Origin: CAWBLP01 sp963789495
Lineage (GTDB): Bacteria > Pseudomonadota > Alphaproteobacteria > Acetobacterales > Acetobacteraceae
Length of the DNA: 64,000 nt
Assembly: GCA_963789495.1 (NCBI GenBank)
Contig: CAWBLP010000018.1
Span: 62,001 to 126,000, forward strand
Direction: 5' to 3'
The position numbers were made by a program, and so were the translations under genes. The notes under the pieces were generated by a model. That model was not told where the DNA came from. It ran no database searches and worked only from the letters and a program-made list of their open reading frames with translations. This document shows, piece after piece, positions 7,829 to 16,867 of this stretch (its first letter is position 1; every line of letters begins with the position of its first letter).

Positions 7829-9766
7829 TCATCCGAACACCATGAAGATGCCGACCAGAACGACGACGCCGATCAGCATGACGAAGGCATAGACTGCGAG
7901 CGAGCCGGTCTGCAGCTTCACCGACTCCCGCGAGCCTTCCGCGGCGAGTGCGGCCAGTCCGTTGGGCACGCCGTCGATCAACGTCGCGTCGCCGGTCTGC
8001 CACAAGGTGCGGGCGATGCGCATCGCGGGCTGCACCAGCACCGCGTCGTACAGCTCGTCGAAATACCACTTGTTCAGCAGGAACAGGTAGATCGGGCGGA
8101 ACATCTCGGCCAGTCGCATCGGCGACAGCGGGAACGCCATATACATCAGATAGGCGAGCGCGATGCCGAGCAGGCCGACGACGGTGGGGGCTGCCTCGAC
8201 CCAGCCGGGCACGTGCTCGATCGCAGCCAGCACGTGGTTATGCGCGCCATTGAAGATCGCGCCGCGCCAGAACTCCGGCCAGTCCTCGCCAATGAACCAG
8301 GTATGCAGCGAGAATCCGGCGATCAGCGCACCGACCGCGAGCACCAGCAGCGGGCCAACCATGACGAACGGGCTCTCGTGCACATGCTCCATCACATGAT
8401 GGTCGGCGCGCGGCTTGCCGTGGAAGGTCATGAGCAGCAGACGCCAGGAGTAGAACGCGGTCAGGAAGGCGGCAGCGACGGTGCAGATGAACCCGTACAT
8501 CCCGATGCCGCTGGCGGCCGCATAGGCGCTGGTGACGATGGCGTCCTTGGAGAAATAGCCGGCAAACGGGAACACGCCCGCCAATGCGAGATTGCCCACC
8601 CACATCACCGCGTAGGTCATCGGGATCAGCTTCCAGATCCCGCCCATGCGGCGCATGTCCTGCTCGTCGGACATCGCATGGATGACCGAGCCGGCGCCCA
8701 GGAACAGCAGCGCCTTGAAGAAGGCATGGGTGATCAGGTGGAAGATCGCCGCCTGATAGACGCCGACGCCGACTGCGACGAACATGTAGCCAAGCTGCGA
8801 ACAGGTTGAATAGGCGATCACCCGCTTGATGTCGTTCTGCACGCAGCCGACGGTGGCGGCGAACAGCGCGGTCGTCGCGCCGATGAAGGTGACGAAACCC
8901 AGCGCCGTGGGGGCGTATTCCATCAGCGGCGACATTCGCGCCATCATGAACACGCCGGCGGTCACCATGGTCGCGGCATGGATCAGCGCGGAGACCGGGG
9001 TCGGGCCTTCCATCGCATCCGGCAGCCAGACATGCAGGCCGATCTGCGCGGACTTGCCCATGGCACCGATGAACAGCAGGAAGCCGATCACCTCGATCGC
9101 CGGGAAGCTGGCGCCGAACAGCGTGTAGGTGTCCGCCTGGTGCTGCACGACGGCGGGAAAGATGACCGAGAACTCGATCGAGCCGAACTTGAAGAAGATC
9201 AGCGCAAGGCCGACCGCGAAGGGCAGGTCGGCGATGCGGTTGACGATGAACGCTTTGATCGCGGCGGCGCAGGCGGATGGGCGATCGTACCAGTAGCCGA
9301 TCAACAGGTAGGAGCAGAGCCCCACGCCTTCCCAGCCGAAGAACAGCTGCGCCAGGTTGTCCGCCGTGACCAGCATCAGCATGGAGAAGGTGAACAGCGA
9401 CAGATAGGCGAAGAAGCGATAGCGCGGATAGGCGTCGTGGCCCATGTAGCCGATTGAGTAGACATGGATCAGCATGGAGACGAACGACACCATCGCCACC
9501 ATCACGGCGGACAGCGTGTCGTAGCGCAGCGCCCAGGTGACGTGGAAGCGGCCGGCCTCGATCCAGGTGCCCAGCGACAGCACGCCGGGCTCGACACCGC
9601 TGTTCACCAGTTGGAAGCAGGCGAGCGGCCCGCAGATCGCAGCCACCACCATGCCGAGGATGGAGGCGGTCTGTGCGGCGCGGTCGCCGATCTGCCGACC
9701 CAGCAGGCCAGATACCAGGGCGCCCGCCAGCGGGGCAAAGACGGCAAGCGCGTAGAGCATGCTCAA
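7829..9766 (-). CDS. nuoL: NADH-quinone oxidoreductase subunit L
   Basis: 645 residues, the largest antiporter-like subunit of the complex I membrane arm, with the long C-terminal lateral helix. Typical stretches are LFFGWEGVGLCSYLLIGYWY (helix-5 glutamate), KSAQIGLHVWLPDAMEGPTP (helix-7 lysine) and NDIKRVIAYSTCSQLGYMFV. The start MSMLYALAVFAPLAGALVSG is standard. Its ATG overlaps the nuoK stop by four bases, so K and L form a translational pair. Confidence 0.97.
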   Translation of the reverse strand: MSMLYALAVFAPLAGALVSGLLGRQIGDRAAQTASILGMVVAAICGPLACFQLVNSGVEPGVLSLGTWIEAGRFHVTWALRYDTLSAVMVAMVSFVSMLIHVYSIGYMGHDAYPRYRFFAYLSLFTFSMLMLVTADNLAQLFFGWEGVGLCSYLLIGYWYDRPSACAAAIKAFIVNRIADLPFAVGLALIFFKFGSIEFSVIFPAVVQHQADTYTLFGASFPAIEVIGFLLFIGAMGKSAQIGLHVWLPDAMEGPTPVSALIHAATMVTAGVFMMARMSPLMEYAPTALGFVTFIGATTALFAATVGCVQNDIKRVIAYSTCSQLGYMFVAVGVGVYQAAIFHLITHAFFKALLFLGAGSVIHAMSDEQDMRRMGGIWKLIPMTYAVMWVGNLALAGVFPFAGYFSKDAIVTSAYAAASGIGMYGFICTVAAAFLTAFYSWRLLLMTFHGKPRADHHVMEHVHESPFVMVGPLLVLAVGALIAGFSLHTWFIGEDWPEFWRGAIFNGAHNHVLAAIEHVPGWVEAAPTVVGLLGIALAYLMYMAFPLSPMRLAEMFRPIYLFLLNKWYFDELYDAVLVQPAMRIARTLWQTGDATLIDGVPNGLAALAAEGSRESVKLQTGSLAVYAFVMLIGVVVLVGIFMVFG

Positions 9767-10074
9767 CCCTTCATCAGGTTGACGTCTTCAACCTGGATCG
9801 ACCCGCGGTTGCGGAAATAGATCACGACAATCGCGAGCCCGATCGCGGCCTCGGCGGCGGCGACGGTCAGCACGAACATGGCGAAGACCTGGCCGGTGAG
9901 GTCACCCAGCGCGGCGGAGAAGGCCACCAGGTTGATGTTCACCGCGAGCAGGATCAGCTCGATCGCCATCAGGATGATGATGACGTTCTTGCGGTTCAGG
10001 AAGATGCCGAAGATGCCGAGCACCAGCAGGATCGCGCTGACGACGAGATAGTGGCTGAGGCTGACGGGCATCAT
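9763..10074 (-). CDS. nuoK: NADH-quinone oxidoreductase subunit K
   Basis: 103 residues, three helices, normal length. Small membrane subunit whose conserved glutamates take part in proton translocation. The conserved segments AIELILLAVNINLVAFS and VLTVAAAEAAIGLAIVVIYF are present. It is coupled to nuoL by an ATGA overlap. The 294-bp spacer to nuoJ is unusually long for this operon and carries an inverted-repeat element. Confidence 0.97.
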   Translation of the reverse strand: MMPVSLSHYLVVSAILLVLGIFGIFLNRKNVIIILMAIELILLAVNINLVAFSAALGDLTGQVFAMFVLTVAAAEAAIGLAIVVIYFRNRGSIQVEDVNLMKG

Positions 10075-10221
10075 GCGTGTGTCTCCGGCATGGCGGCAGT
10101 GTCCGATCCGGTGTCCGACATGGCGGCGGCGACCTTGCGCCCACGTCCAGCTCCGGCCCGAGGATCCTGGCCGAGCCGCCCGCCGCGCCCGCCCCCGCCG
10201 GCACGGCCGCGACGCTCGTCT

Positions 10222-10350
10222 CTCCCGTCATCGCCGGGCTTGACCCGGCCATCTACCCCCGTGAGCGCAGTCCACGTTGCGCTTCGCGTGCCGATCCGCT
10301 GCGGGCAGATGGCCAGGTCAAGCCCGGCCATGACGAGGGAGAGGGGAGCC
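10222..10350. repeat. nuo-associated inverted-repeat element, copy 3
   Basis: Lies between nuoK and nuoJ. The left arm reads ctcccgtcatcgccgggctt then gacccggccatctaccc. The right arm (about 10303-10341) is nearly its reverse complement (gggcagatggccaggtcaag then cccggccatgacgag). The design matches the copy at 7608, with a different centre. The rest of the spacer (10075-10221) shows no gene. Confidence 0.88.
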
Positions 10351-10368
10351 AGCCACCGCGGCGCGGCA

Positions 10369-11055
10369 TCAATGACCATGGTGACCTCCTGCCGGGGCGG
10401 TTTCCTCCGGTTCGGGCTCCGTCACCTTCGGCCGGTAGATCCCGGTGGTGCGCATGCCGGCACCCAAGGACACCTGCACCAGTTCCAGCGTGTCTTTCAC
10501 CTCCCGCTCGACCTGGGTGCGGATCACCTGGTGGCGAGACGAGCGGCGATCGCGCAGGGTCAGCACGATGGCGCCGATCATCGCCACCAGCAGCACCAGC
10601 CCGGCGGCCTGAAACAGGAAAATGTAGTCGGTGTAGATCAACCGGCCCAACGCCTCGGTATTGCTCACACCGGCAGGAGTAGGCGACATCCGCAGCGTGC
10701 CGGCCTGCGGTGCGAATTGCCAGCCGCCAAGCACGATCACCAGCTCGATGAACAGCACCGCGCCGACCGTCGCACCAACCGGAAGATAGCGCTGGAAGCC
10801 GCCGCGCAGCTGCGCGAAATCGACGTCCAGCATCATCACCACGAACAGGAACAGCACGGCGACGGCGCCGACATAGACGATGACCAGGATCATCGCCAGG
10901 AACTCGGCGCCTGCGATCAGGAACAGCGCGGCGGCGTTGAAAAACGCCAGGATCAGGAACAGCACCGAGTGCACTGGATTGCGCGCGCTGACCACCGCTG
11001 CGGCGGACGCCAGCAGGATGGCGGAGAACAAATAGAACAGAAGATGCGTGATCAT
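10369..11055 (-). CDS. nuoJ: NADH-quinone oxidoreductase subunit J
   Basis: 228 residues, five helices at the N-terminal side, then a polar tail. Membrane subunit of complex I next to NuoK and NuoA. Conserved segments are NPVHSVLFLILAFFNAAALF and EFLAMILVIVYVGAVAVLFL. The start at MITHLLFYLF (ATG 11055) overlaps the nuoI stop by four bases (ATGA). The last 40 residues are polar and end in GGHHGH, which is common in alphaproteobacterial NuoJ. Confidence 0.96.
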   Translation of the reverse strand: MITHLLFYLFSAILLASAAAVVSARNPVHSVLFLILAFFNAAALFLIAGAEFLAMILVIVYVGAVAVLFLFVVMMLDVDFAQLRGGFQRYLPVGATVGAVLFIELVIVLGGWQFAPQAGTLRMSPTPAGVSNTEALGRLIYTDYIFLFQAAGLVLLVAMIGAIVLTLRDRRSSRHQVIRTQVEREVKDTLELVQVSLGAGMRTTGIYRPKVTEPEPEETAPAGGHHGH

Positions 11056-11540
11056 CGGTAGGGCGCGTCCAGCTCCAGCCGGCGGGCCAGTTCCGGCTCC
11101 CACCGATCGCCGTTCGCCAGCAGCTTGTCCTTGTTGTACATCAGCTCTTCGCGGGTCTCGGTGGCGAATTCGAAGTTCGGCCCTTCAACGATGGCATCCA
11201 CCGGGCAGGCCTCCTCGCACAGGCCGCAATAGATGCACTTGGTCATGTCGATGTCGTAGCGCGTGGTGCGGCGGGAGCCGTCGTCACGCGGTTCGGCCTC
11301 GATGGTAATGGCCTGTGCCGGGCAGATCGCCTCGCACAGCTTGCAGGCGATGCAGCGTTCCTCGCCGTTCGGATAGCGACGCAACGCGTGCTCGCCTTTG
11401 AAGCGCGGGCTGAGCGGGCCTTTCTCGTAGGGGTAGTTGATGGTCGCCTTGGGCCGGAAGAAGTAGCGCAGCGTCAGCCCGAGCCCGGAGACGAGCTCCC
11501 CCAGCAGCAGGCTGCGCGCGGTGCGGTCGAGAAACGCCAT
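11052..11540 (-). CDS. nuoI: NADH-quinone oxidoreductase subunit I
   Basis: 162 residues. Peripheral-arm subunit that carries clusters N6a and N6b on the route to quinone. Two CxxCxxCxxxCP ferredoxin motifs are intact: Cys63/66/69/73 (CIACKLCEAICP) and Cys102/105/108/112 (CIYCGLCEEACP). The N-terminal LTLRYFFRPKATINYPYEKG is typical. The ATG at 11540 gives the usual MAFLDRTARS start. It overlaps nuoJ and is separated from nuoH by about 117 bp holding a repeat element. Confidence 0.97.
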   Translation of the reverse strand: MAFLDRTARSLLLGELVSGLGLTLRYFFRPKATINYPYEKGPLSPRFKGEHALRRYPNGEERCIACKLCEAICPAQAITIEAEPRDDGSRRTTRYDIDMTKCIYCGLCEEACPVDAIVEGPNFEFATETREELMYNKDKLLANGDRWEPELARRLELDAPYR

Positions 11541-11560
11541 CAGCGGGACTCCACAAGCGC

Positions 11561-11655
11561 GTCGCGATGGCCGGGGCCATCCGCCCGGCAGCGGTCGGAC
11601 GGGGATGCAGCAGAGCACAACTGGCCTGGGGCCAGCGCCTGCCATGACGGAAAAG
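11561..11655. repeat. nuo-associated inverted-repeat element, copy 4 (degenerate)
   Basis: Lies between nuoI and nuoH. It has gatggccggggccatccgcc at the left, ctgccatgacgg at the right, and internal actggcctggggccag palindromes. The edges match the family but the arms are no longer well paired. Confidence 0.55.
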
Positions 11656-11657
11656 GG

Positions 11658-12665
11658 TCACGCATTGGGCAGCCATCCGAAGGCCATCAGCGCACCAGCG
11701 GTGATCACCAGCCACAGCAGGGACAACGGCAGGAACACCTTCCAGCCGAGCCGCATGAGCTGGTCGTAGCGGTAGCGCGGGAAGGTCGCGCGCACCCACA
11801 GGAAGACGAAGAGGCAGGCGCAGATCTTCAGCACGAACCAGAGCGGGCCAAGAGCCGGCCACAGGCCGAACGGGCCCAACCAGCCACCCAGGAACAGGAT
11901 CGTCGTCATTGCGCTCATCAGGATCATGTTCGCGTATTCGCCGAGGAAGAACAGCGCGAAGCTCATGGCGCTGTATTCGACAAAGAAGCCCGCAACGATC
12001 TCGCTTTCGCCTTCCGGCAGGTCGAATGGCGAGCGATTGGTCTCCGCCAGCGCCGAGATGAAGAACACGATGAACATCGGGAACAGCGGAATGCAGTACC
12101 ACAGGTTCTGCTGCGACCGCACGACGTCGGACAGGTTCAGCGTGCCGGCGCAGAGCAAGACCGAGACCAGCACGAAGCCCATGGAGACTTCGTAGCTGAC
12201 CATCTGCGCCGCGCTGCGCATGGCACCGAGGAAGGCGTATTTCGAGTTGCTCGCCCAGCCCGCAATGATGATGCCATAGACGCCGAGCGAGCTGATGGCG
12301 AACAGATATAAGATACCGACATTGATGTCCGCGATGGCCCAGCCGTCCTGCACCGGGATCACCGCCCAGGCCAGCATCGCCAGGCTGAAGGTCAGCATCG
12401 GCGCCATCAGGAACAGCAGACGATTCGATCCCGACGGGATGATCGTCTCCTTCATCAGCATCTTCAGCGCGTCGGCGAAGGGCTGCAGCAGGCCGAACGG
12501 GCCGACCACATTCGGCCCCTTCCGCAACTGCATCGCCGCCAGCACCTTGCGTTCCGCATAGGTCAGGTAGGCGACCATGATCAGCAGCGGCACCAGCAGT
12601 GCCAACGCCTCCCCGAAGGTGAGGATGACGATGCCGATATCGGTATCGAAAAAGAAGTGGTGCAT
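11658..12665 (-). CDS. nuoH: NADH-quinone oxidoreductase subunit H
   Basis: 335 residues, eight helices. Membrane subunit that forms part of the quinone-binding chamber. Family marks are AYLTYAERKVLAAMQLRKGP (quinone-site loop with ERK), NVVGPFGLLQPFADALKMLM, and ALAETNRSPFDLPEGESEIV with its conserved acidic residues. It starts three bases after the nuoG stop, so H and G are closely linked. Normal length. Confidence 0.97.
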   Translation of the reverse strand: MHHFFFDTDIGIVILTFGEALALLVPLLIMVAYLTYAERKVLAAMQLRKGPNVVGPFGLLQPFADALKMLMKETIIPSGSNRLLFLMAPMLTFSLAMLAWAVIPVQDGWAIADINVGILYLFAISSLGVYGIIIAGWASNSKYAFLGAMRSAAQMVSYEVSMGFVLVSVLLCAGTLNLSDVVRSQQNLWYCIPLFPMFIVFFISALAETNRSPFDLPEGESEIVAGFFVEYSAMSFALFFLGEYANMILMSAMTTILFLGGWLGPFGLWPALGPLWFVLKICACLFVFLWVRATFPRYRYDQLMRLGWKVFLPLSLLWLVITAGALMAFGWLPNA

Positions 12666-12668
12666 GGC

Positions 12669-14730
12669 CTATTCCGCCGCCACCGGCAGAGGCGCGGCAA
12701 ATGCCGTGACACACGCCGCCATGGTCGGGCTCGCTCGGCTGATCGGATCGGTCTGATAGTAGTTGCCGATGCCGGTGGCGAACGGCGTGTCGCTGAGTAC
12801 CTGCGGGGTCGCCGCTTGGCCCCGACAGGTCGGAGCAGCCGAAGCGCGGCAGGAAGCCGACGCGACCGAATACCGGATTGACCTGCACCAGCCGCGCACG
12901 CAGCGCCTCGAGCGTGTCGTAGGGCAGCCTGTGCCCGAGCAACTGGCTGAGCGCGCGGATGATCGTCCAGTCCTCACGCGCCTCGCCGGGCGGATACACC
13001 GCGGCGAAGCCCCGCTGCACGCGGCCTTCGGTGTTCACATAGGTGCCGGGCTTTTCGGTGTAGGCGGCACCCGGCAGGATCACGTCGGCACGCTGCGCGC
13101 CGGCATCGCCGTGATGGCCCTGATAGATGACGAAGCTGTTCTGCCCGATCCGCGCCGGATCGATCTGGTCGGCGCCCAGCAGCCACAGCACCTCCACGCC
13201 GCCGTCCAGCATTTGCGCGACGGACTTGCCATTGGCACCCGGCACGAAGCCGAGGTCCAGTGCGCCGACGCGCGCAGCGGCAGTGTGCAGCACATTGAAG
13301 CCGTGCCACTCGGCTGCCAACGCACCGACCTCGGCCGCCAGCCGCCACGCGGCCGCCAGGACGGCGCTGCCATCAGGACCGCTCAGCGCCGACTGGCCGA
13401 GCACGATCATCGGCTTCTTTGCATTGCGGAGAACTGCGGCGAAGTCATGCGAGCCATCGTGCAGGGCGGTCAGCACGTCCGGCGTCGTGCCCAGTTGCTG
13501 CGTGCTATAGGTCAGGTCGGTTTCGCCGCCAATCAGGCCTATCGGGATATCCGCCGCCAGCCAGCGCTTACGGATCCGAGCGTTCAGCACCGGCGCTTCC
13601 TTCCGCGGATTGGTGCCGATCAGCAGGATCGCATCGGCTTCGTCGATCCCGGCGATGCTGGAGTTGAAGCTGTAGAAATCGCGCCGCGACACATCGAGCC
13701 GCGCACCATCCTGGCGGCAATCCAGATGTTGCGAACCCAGCGCAACCAGCAGATCCTTCAGTGCGAGCATGCTCTCCGCGTCGCACAGATCGCCGGCGAT
13801 AGCGCCAATGCGGTCGCCGGCAACGCCCCGCAGTTTCTCCGTGATGGCGGCGAAGGCTTCGGGCCAGGTTGCGGCAACCAACTTGCCGTTGCGTCGCACC
13901 CAGGGCCGATCCAGCCGCCGGCGCTTCAACCCGTCGATCGAGAAGCGGGACTTGTCGCCCAGCCACTCCTCGTTCACGTCGTCATTGATGCGCGGCAGGA
14001 TGCGCAGCACTTCCGGCCCGCGCGCATCGATGCGGATATTGCTGCCGACCGCATCGAGCACGTCGATGCTGTCCACCTTGTTCAGCTCCCACGGCCGCGC
14101 GACGAAGGCGTAGGGCTTCGAGGTCAGCGCGCCGACCGGGCAGAGATCGATGATATTTCCGGACAGCTCGGAGTGCAGCGCGCTCTCGACATAGGTGCCG
14201 ACTTCCATGTGCTCGCCACGCCCGGTCGCGCCGAGTTCCGGCACGCCGGCGACCTCGGAGATGAAGCGGATGCAGCGCGTGCAATGTATGCAGCGCGTCA
14301 TCACAGTCTTCACCAGCGGGCCGAGATTCTTGTCCTTCACCGCGCGCTTGTTCTCGGCATAGCGCGAATGGTCCATGCCATAGCCCATGGCCTGATCCTG
14401 CAGGTCGCACTCGCCGCCCTGATCGCAGATCGGACAATCCAGCGGGTGATTGATCAGCAGGAATTCCATCACGCCGCGCCGCGCCTTGCGCACCATCGGC
14501 GAGTCAGTGTGCACCACCATGCCGTCGGCGACCGGGTAGGTGCAGGAGGAAATCGGCTTGGGCGGCGCCTTCTCGATCTCCACCAGACACATGCGGCAAT
14601 TGCCGGCGATCGACAGACGCTCGTGGTAGCAGAAGCGCGGAATTTCGATGCCGGCCATCTCGCAGGCCTGGATGACCGAGGAACCGTTGGGGACTTCGAC
14701 CTCAATACCGTCGACGGTGACTTTGGGCAT
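12669..14730 (-). CDS. nuoG: NADH-quinone oxidoreductase subunit G, one frameshift
   Basis: About 686 residues when repaired. Peripheral-arm subunit with several Fe-S clusters and a molybdopterin-oxidoreductase-like body. The 2Fe-2S ligands are Cys34, 45, 48 and 63. Cluster N5 ligands are His95 and Cys99, 102 and 108. Further 4Fe-4S cysteines are 147, 150, 153 and 197. The frame breaks near 12815, in a run of four C on the coding strand just after SDLSGPSGDP. Removing one C restores PQVLSDTPFATGIGNYYQTD, which matches the family C-terminus and ends at 12669 just before nuoH. Without repair the frame reads on through nuoH, which cannot be the true product. A sequence error is likelier than a real mutation. 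Confidence 0.93.
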
Positions 14731-14745
14731 TAGCGTCGACCCCAG

Positions 14746-14790
14746 CTTTTCGTGTCCCGGTTTGTCGTGTCCCGGCTTGTCGTGTCATGG
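14746..14790. repeat. 15-bp tandem array, three units
   Basis: Three consecutive 15-mers (cttttcgtgtcccgg, tttgtcgtgtcccgg, cttgtcgtgtcatgg) directly upstream of nuoG. The last one runs into the inverted-repeat element that begins near 14785. Confidence 0.85.
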
Positions 14791-14900
14791 CCGGGCTTGA
14801 CCCCGGCGGCTAGCTCAATCGAGGCGCACGCCACAGCATGCCGATCCGATCGTTCCGGGGCGGATGGCCCGGTCAGGCTTGGCCGAGACGGGAAAACCAT
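14785..14900. repeat. nuo-associated inverted-repeat element, copy 5
   Basis: Lies between nuoF and nuoG. The left edge is tcatggccgggcttgacccc, the right edge is gatggcccggtcaggcttgg then ccgagacgggaaaa. The arms pair imperfectly. The edges match the copies at 7608 and 10222. Confidence 0.75.
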
Positions 14901-14918
14901 TACCGATCCGATCATCCC

Positions 14919-16220
14919 CTACTCCGCCGCCATGCGCACCGGCGTTGCCCCGGCCCGCGTCTTGTATGCCGCGATACGTTCTTCCATCTGCGGGCGGAAG
15001 TGGCGGATCAGGCCCTGGATCGGCCAGGCCGCGGCATCGCCCAGCGCGCAGATCGTGTGGCCTTCCACCTGCCGGGTGACCTGGTCCAGCGTGTCGATTT
15101 CCGACGGCTCCGCACGGCCTTCCACCATGCGGGTCATCACCCGCCACATCCAGCCGGTGCCTTCGCGACAGGGCGTGCACTGGCCGCAGCTCTCATGCAT
15201 GTAGAATTTCGACAACCGAGCGATCGCCTTGATGATGTCCGTCGACTTGTCCATCACGATCACCGCTGCCGTGCCAAGGCCGCTGCGCGCTTCCCGCAGC
15301 GAGTCGAAATCCATCAACACGGTGTCGCAAATGCTCTTGGGCAGCACCGGCACCGACGCGCCTCCGGGAATCACCGCGAGCAGGTTGTCCCAGCCGCCAC
15401 GCACGCCGCCGGCGTATTTCTCGATCAGCTCCTGCAGCGGAATGCCAAGTTCCTCCTCGACATTGCACGGCTTGTTCACGTGGCCGGAGATGCAGAACAC
15501 CTTCTGACCGGAATTTTTCGGCCGGCCGAGCGAATTGAACCAGCCGGCGCCGCGCCGCATGATGGTGGGCGCAACGGCGATGCTCTCCACATTGTTCACC
15601 GTGGTGGGGCAGCCATACAGTCCGACCGCGGCGGGGAACGGCGGCTTCAGCCGCGGCATGCCCTTCTTGCCCTCCAGGCTTTCCAGCAGCCCGGTTTCCT
15701 CGCCACAGATATACGCGCCGGCGCCGCGATGCAGATACACGTCGAAATCATAGCCGGAGCCGCAGGCATTCTTGCCGATCAATCCGGCCGCATAGGCCTC
15801 ATCGATCGCTGCATCCAGTACGCAGGCTTCGTTGTAGAACTCACCTCGGATGTAGATGTAGGCGGCACAGGCGCCCATCGCGAAGCCGGCGACCAGACAG
15901 CCTTCGATCAGCTTGTGCGGATCGTGCCGGATGATGTCGCGATCCTTGCAGGTGCCGGGCTCGCTTTCGTCCGCGTTCACCACCAGGTAGCAGGGCCGGT
16001 CGGACTGCTTCGGCATGAACGACCATTTCAGTCCGGTGGGGAAACCCGCACCGCCACGCCCGCGCAGGCCGGAGGCCTTCACCTCCTCCACGATCGCGTC
16101 GCGCCCCTTTTCCAGGATCGCCTTGGTGCCGTCCCAATCGCCGCGCGACTGCGCGCCCTGCAGCATCACATCATGCAATCCATAGAGATTGGTGAAGATG
16201 CGATCTTCATCTTTCAGCAT
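14919..16220 (-). CDS. nuoF: NADH-quinone oxidoreductase subunit F
   Basis: 433 residues. Carries the NADH site, FMN and cluster N3 of complex I. The nucleotide/FMN-binding glycine-rich segment GLRGRGGAGFPTGLKWSFMP is at residues 50-70. The FMN region NADESEPGTCKDRDIIRHDP and the 4Fe-4S motif SCGQCTPCREGTGW, with a later ICAL cysteine, are present. The start MLKDEDRIFTNLYGLHD is typical. Four bases separate it from the nuoE stop. Confidence 0.97.
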   Translation of the reverse strand: MLKDEDRIFTNLYGLHDVMLQGAQSRGDWDGTKAILEKGRDAIVEEVKASGLRGRGGAGFPTGLKWSFMPKQSDRPCYLVVNADESEPGTCKDRDIIRHDPHKLIEGCLVAGFAMGACAAYIYIRGEFYNEACVLDAAIDEAYAAGLIGKNACGSGYDFDVYLHRGAGAYICGEETGLLESLEGKKGMPRLKPPFPAAVGLYGCPTTVNNVESIAVAPTIMRRGAGWFNSLGRPKNSGQKVFCISGHVNKPCNVEEELGIPLQELIEKYAGGVRGGWDNLLAVIPGGASVPVLPKSICDTVLMDFDSLREARSGLGTAAVIVMDKSTDIIKAIARLSKFYMHESCGQCTPCREGTGWMWRVMTRMVEGRAEPSEIDTLDQVTRQVEGHTICALGDAAAWPIQGLIRHFRPQMEERIAAYKTRAGATPVRMAAE

Positions 16221-16224
16221 CGTC

Positions 16225-16867
16225 TCAATCCCCCGGCGCGAAACGCAGCGTGGTCAAGGTGGTGGGCCCGCCCTCCGGCGCCGAGGTCTGCCGGCCGATC
16301 ATCGAGCCCGGCTTCGGCCGCTCGCCGCGTTGCAATGCGGCCAGCAACTGCTGCACCCGCTCGCCATCCATATCCTCGTAGAAATCGTCATCCACCTGCA
16401 GGATCGGCGCGTTCACGCAGGCCCCGAGACATTCCACCTCGGTCATGGTGAAGTCGCCATCGGCACTGGTCTCGCCGAACTCCTGAATGCCGGTGAATGC
16501 CTTGCAGGCGGCGGTCACCTCATCCGAGCCGCGTAGCCAGCACGGCGTGGTGGTGCAGACCTGCAGATGAAACTTACCGATCGGCCTGGTGTTGAACATG
16601 AAGTAGAAGGTCGCGACCTCGTAGACGCGGATCGGCGGCATGCCCAGGCGATGCGCCGTCGCATCCATCGCCTTCACCGGCAGCCACGCACTGCCGGTCT
16701 GCCGCTTCATCTGATTCTGCGCGATGTACAGTACCCGGAAGCACCGCGCTGGCCTGTTTCCCGGCCGGATACTTGGCCACGTGTTTGGCGATCGCCGCCT
16801 CACTGTCGGCGTCGAAGGCGAAATGCGCCGGTTGTGCGAAATCGGCTTTGCTGCTCTCGGCCATCAT
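16225..16867 (-). CDS. nuoE: NADH-quinone oxidoreductase subunit E, one frameshift
   Basis: About 213 residues when repaired. Thioredoxin-fold subunit with 2Fe-2S cluster N1a. The frame from the ATG at 16867 gives MMAESSKADFAQPAHFAFDA and breaks near 16735, at a GGG on the coding strand. With one G removed it continues PVLYIAQNQMKRQTGSAWLP. Cluster ligands lie in VCTTTPCWLRGS and CLGACVNAP. The nuoD stop (TAG) ends immediately before this ATG. The one-base homopolymer error resembles that in nuoG. Confidence 0.92.

Noticed and set aside
11284..14730. A single 1148-residue NuoG-like protein
   Set aside because: The last third is nuoH and part of nuoI read in a wrong frame. One extra C explains it and a correct NuoG end exists at 12669.
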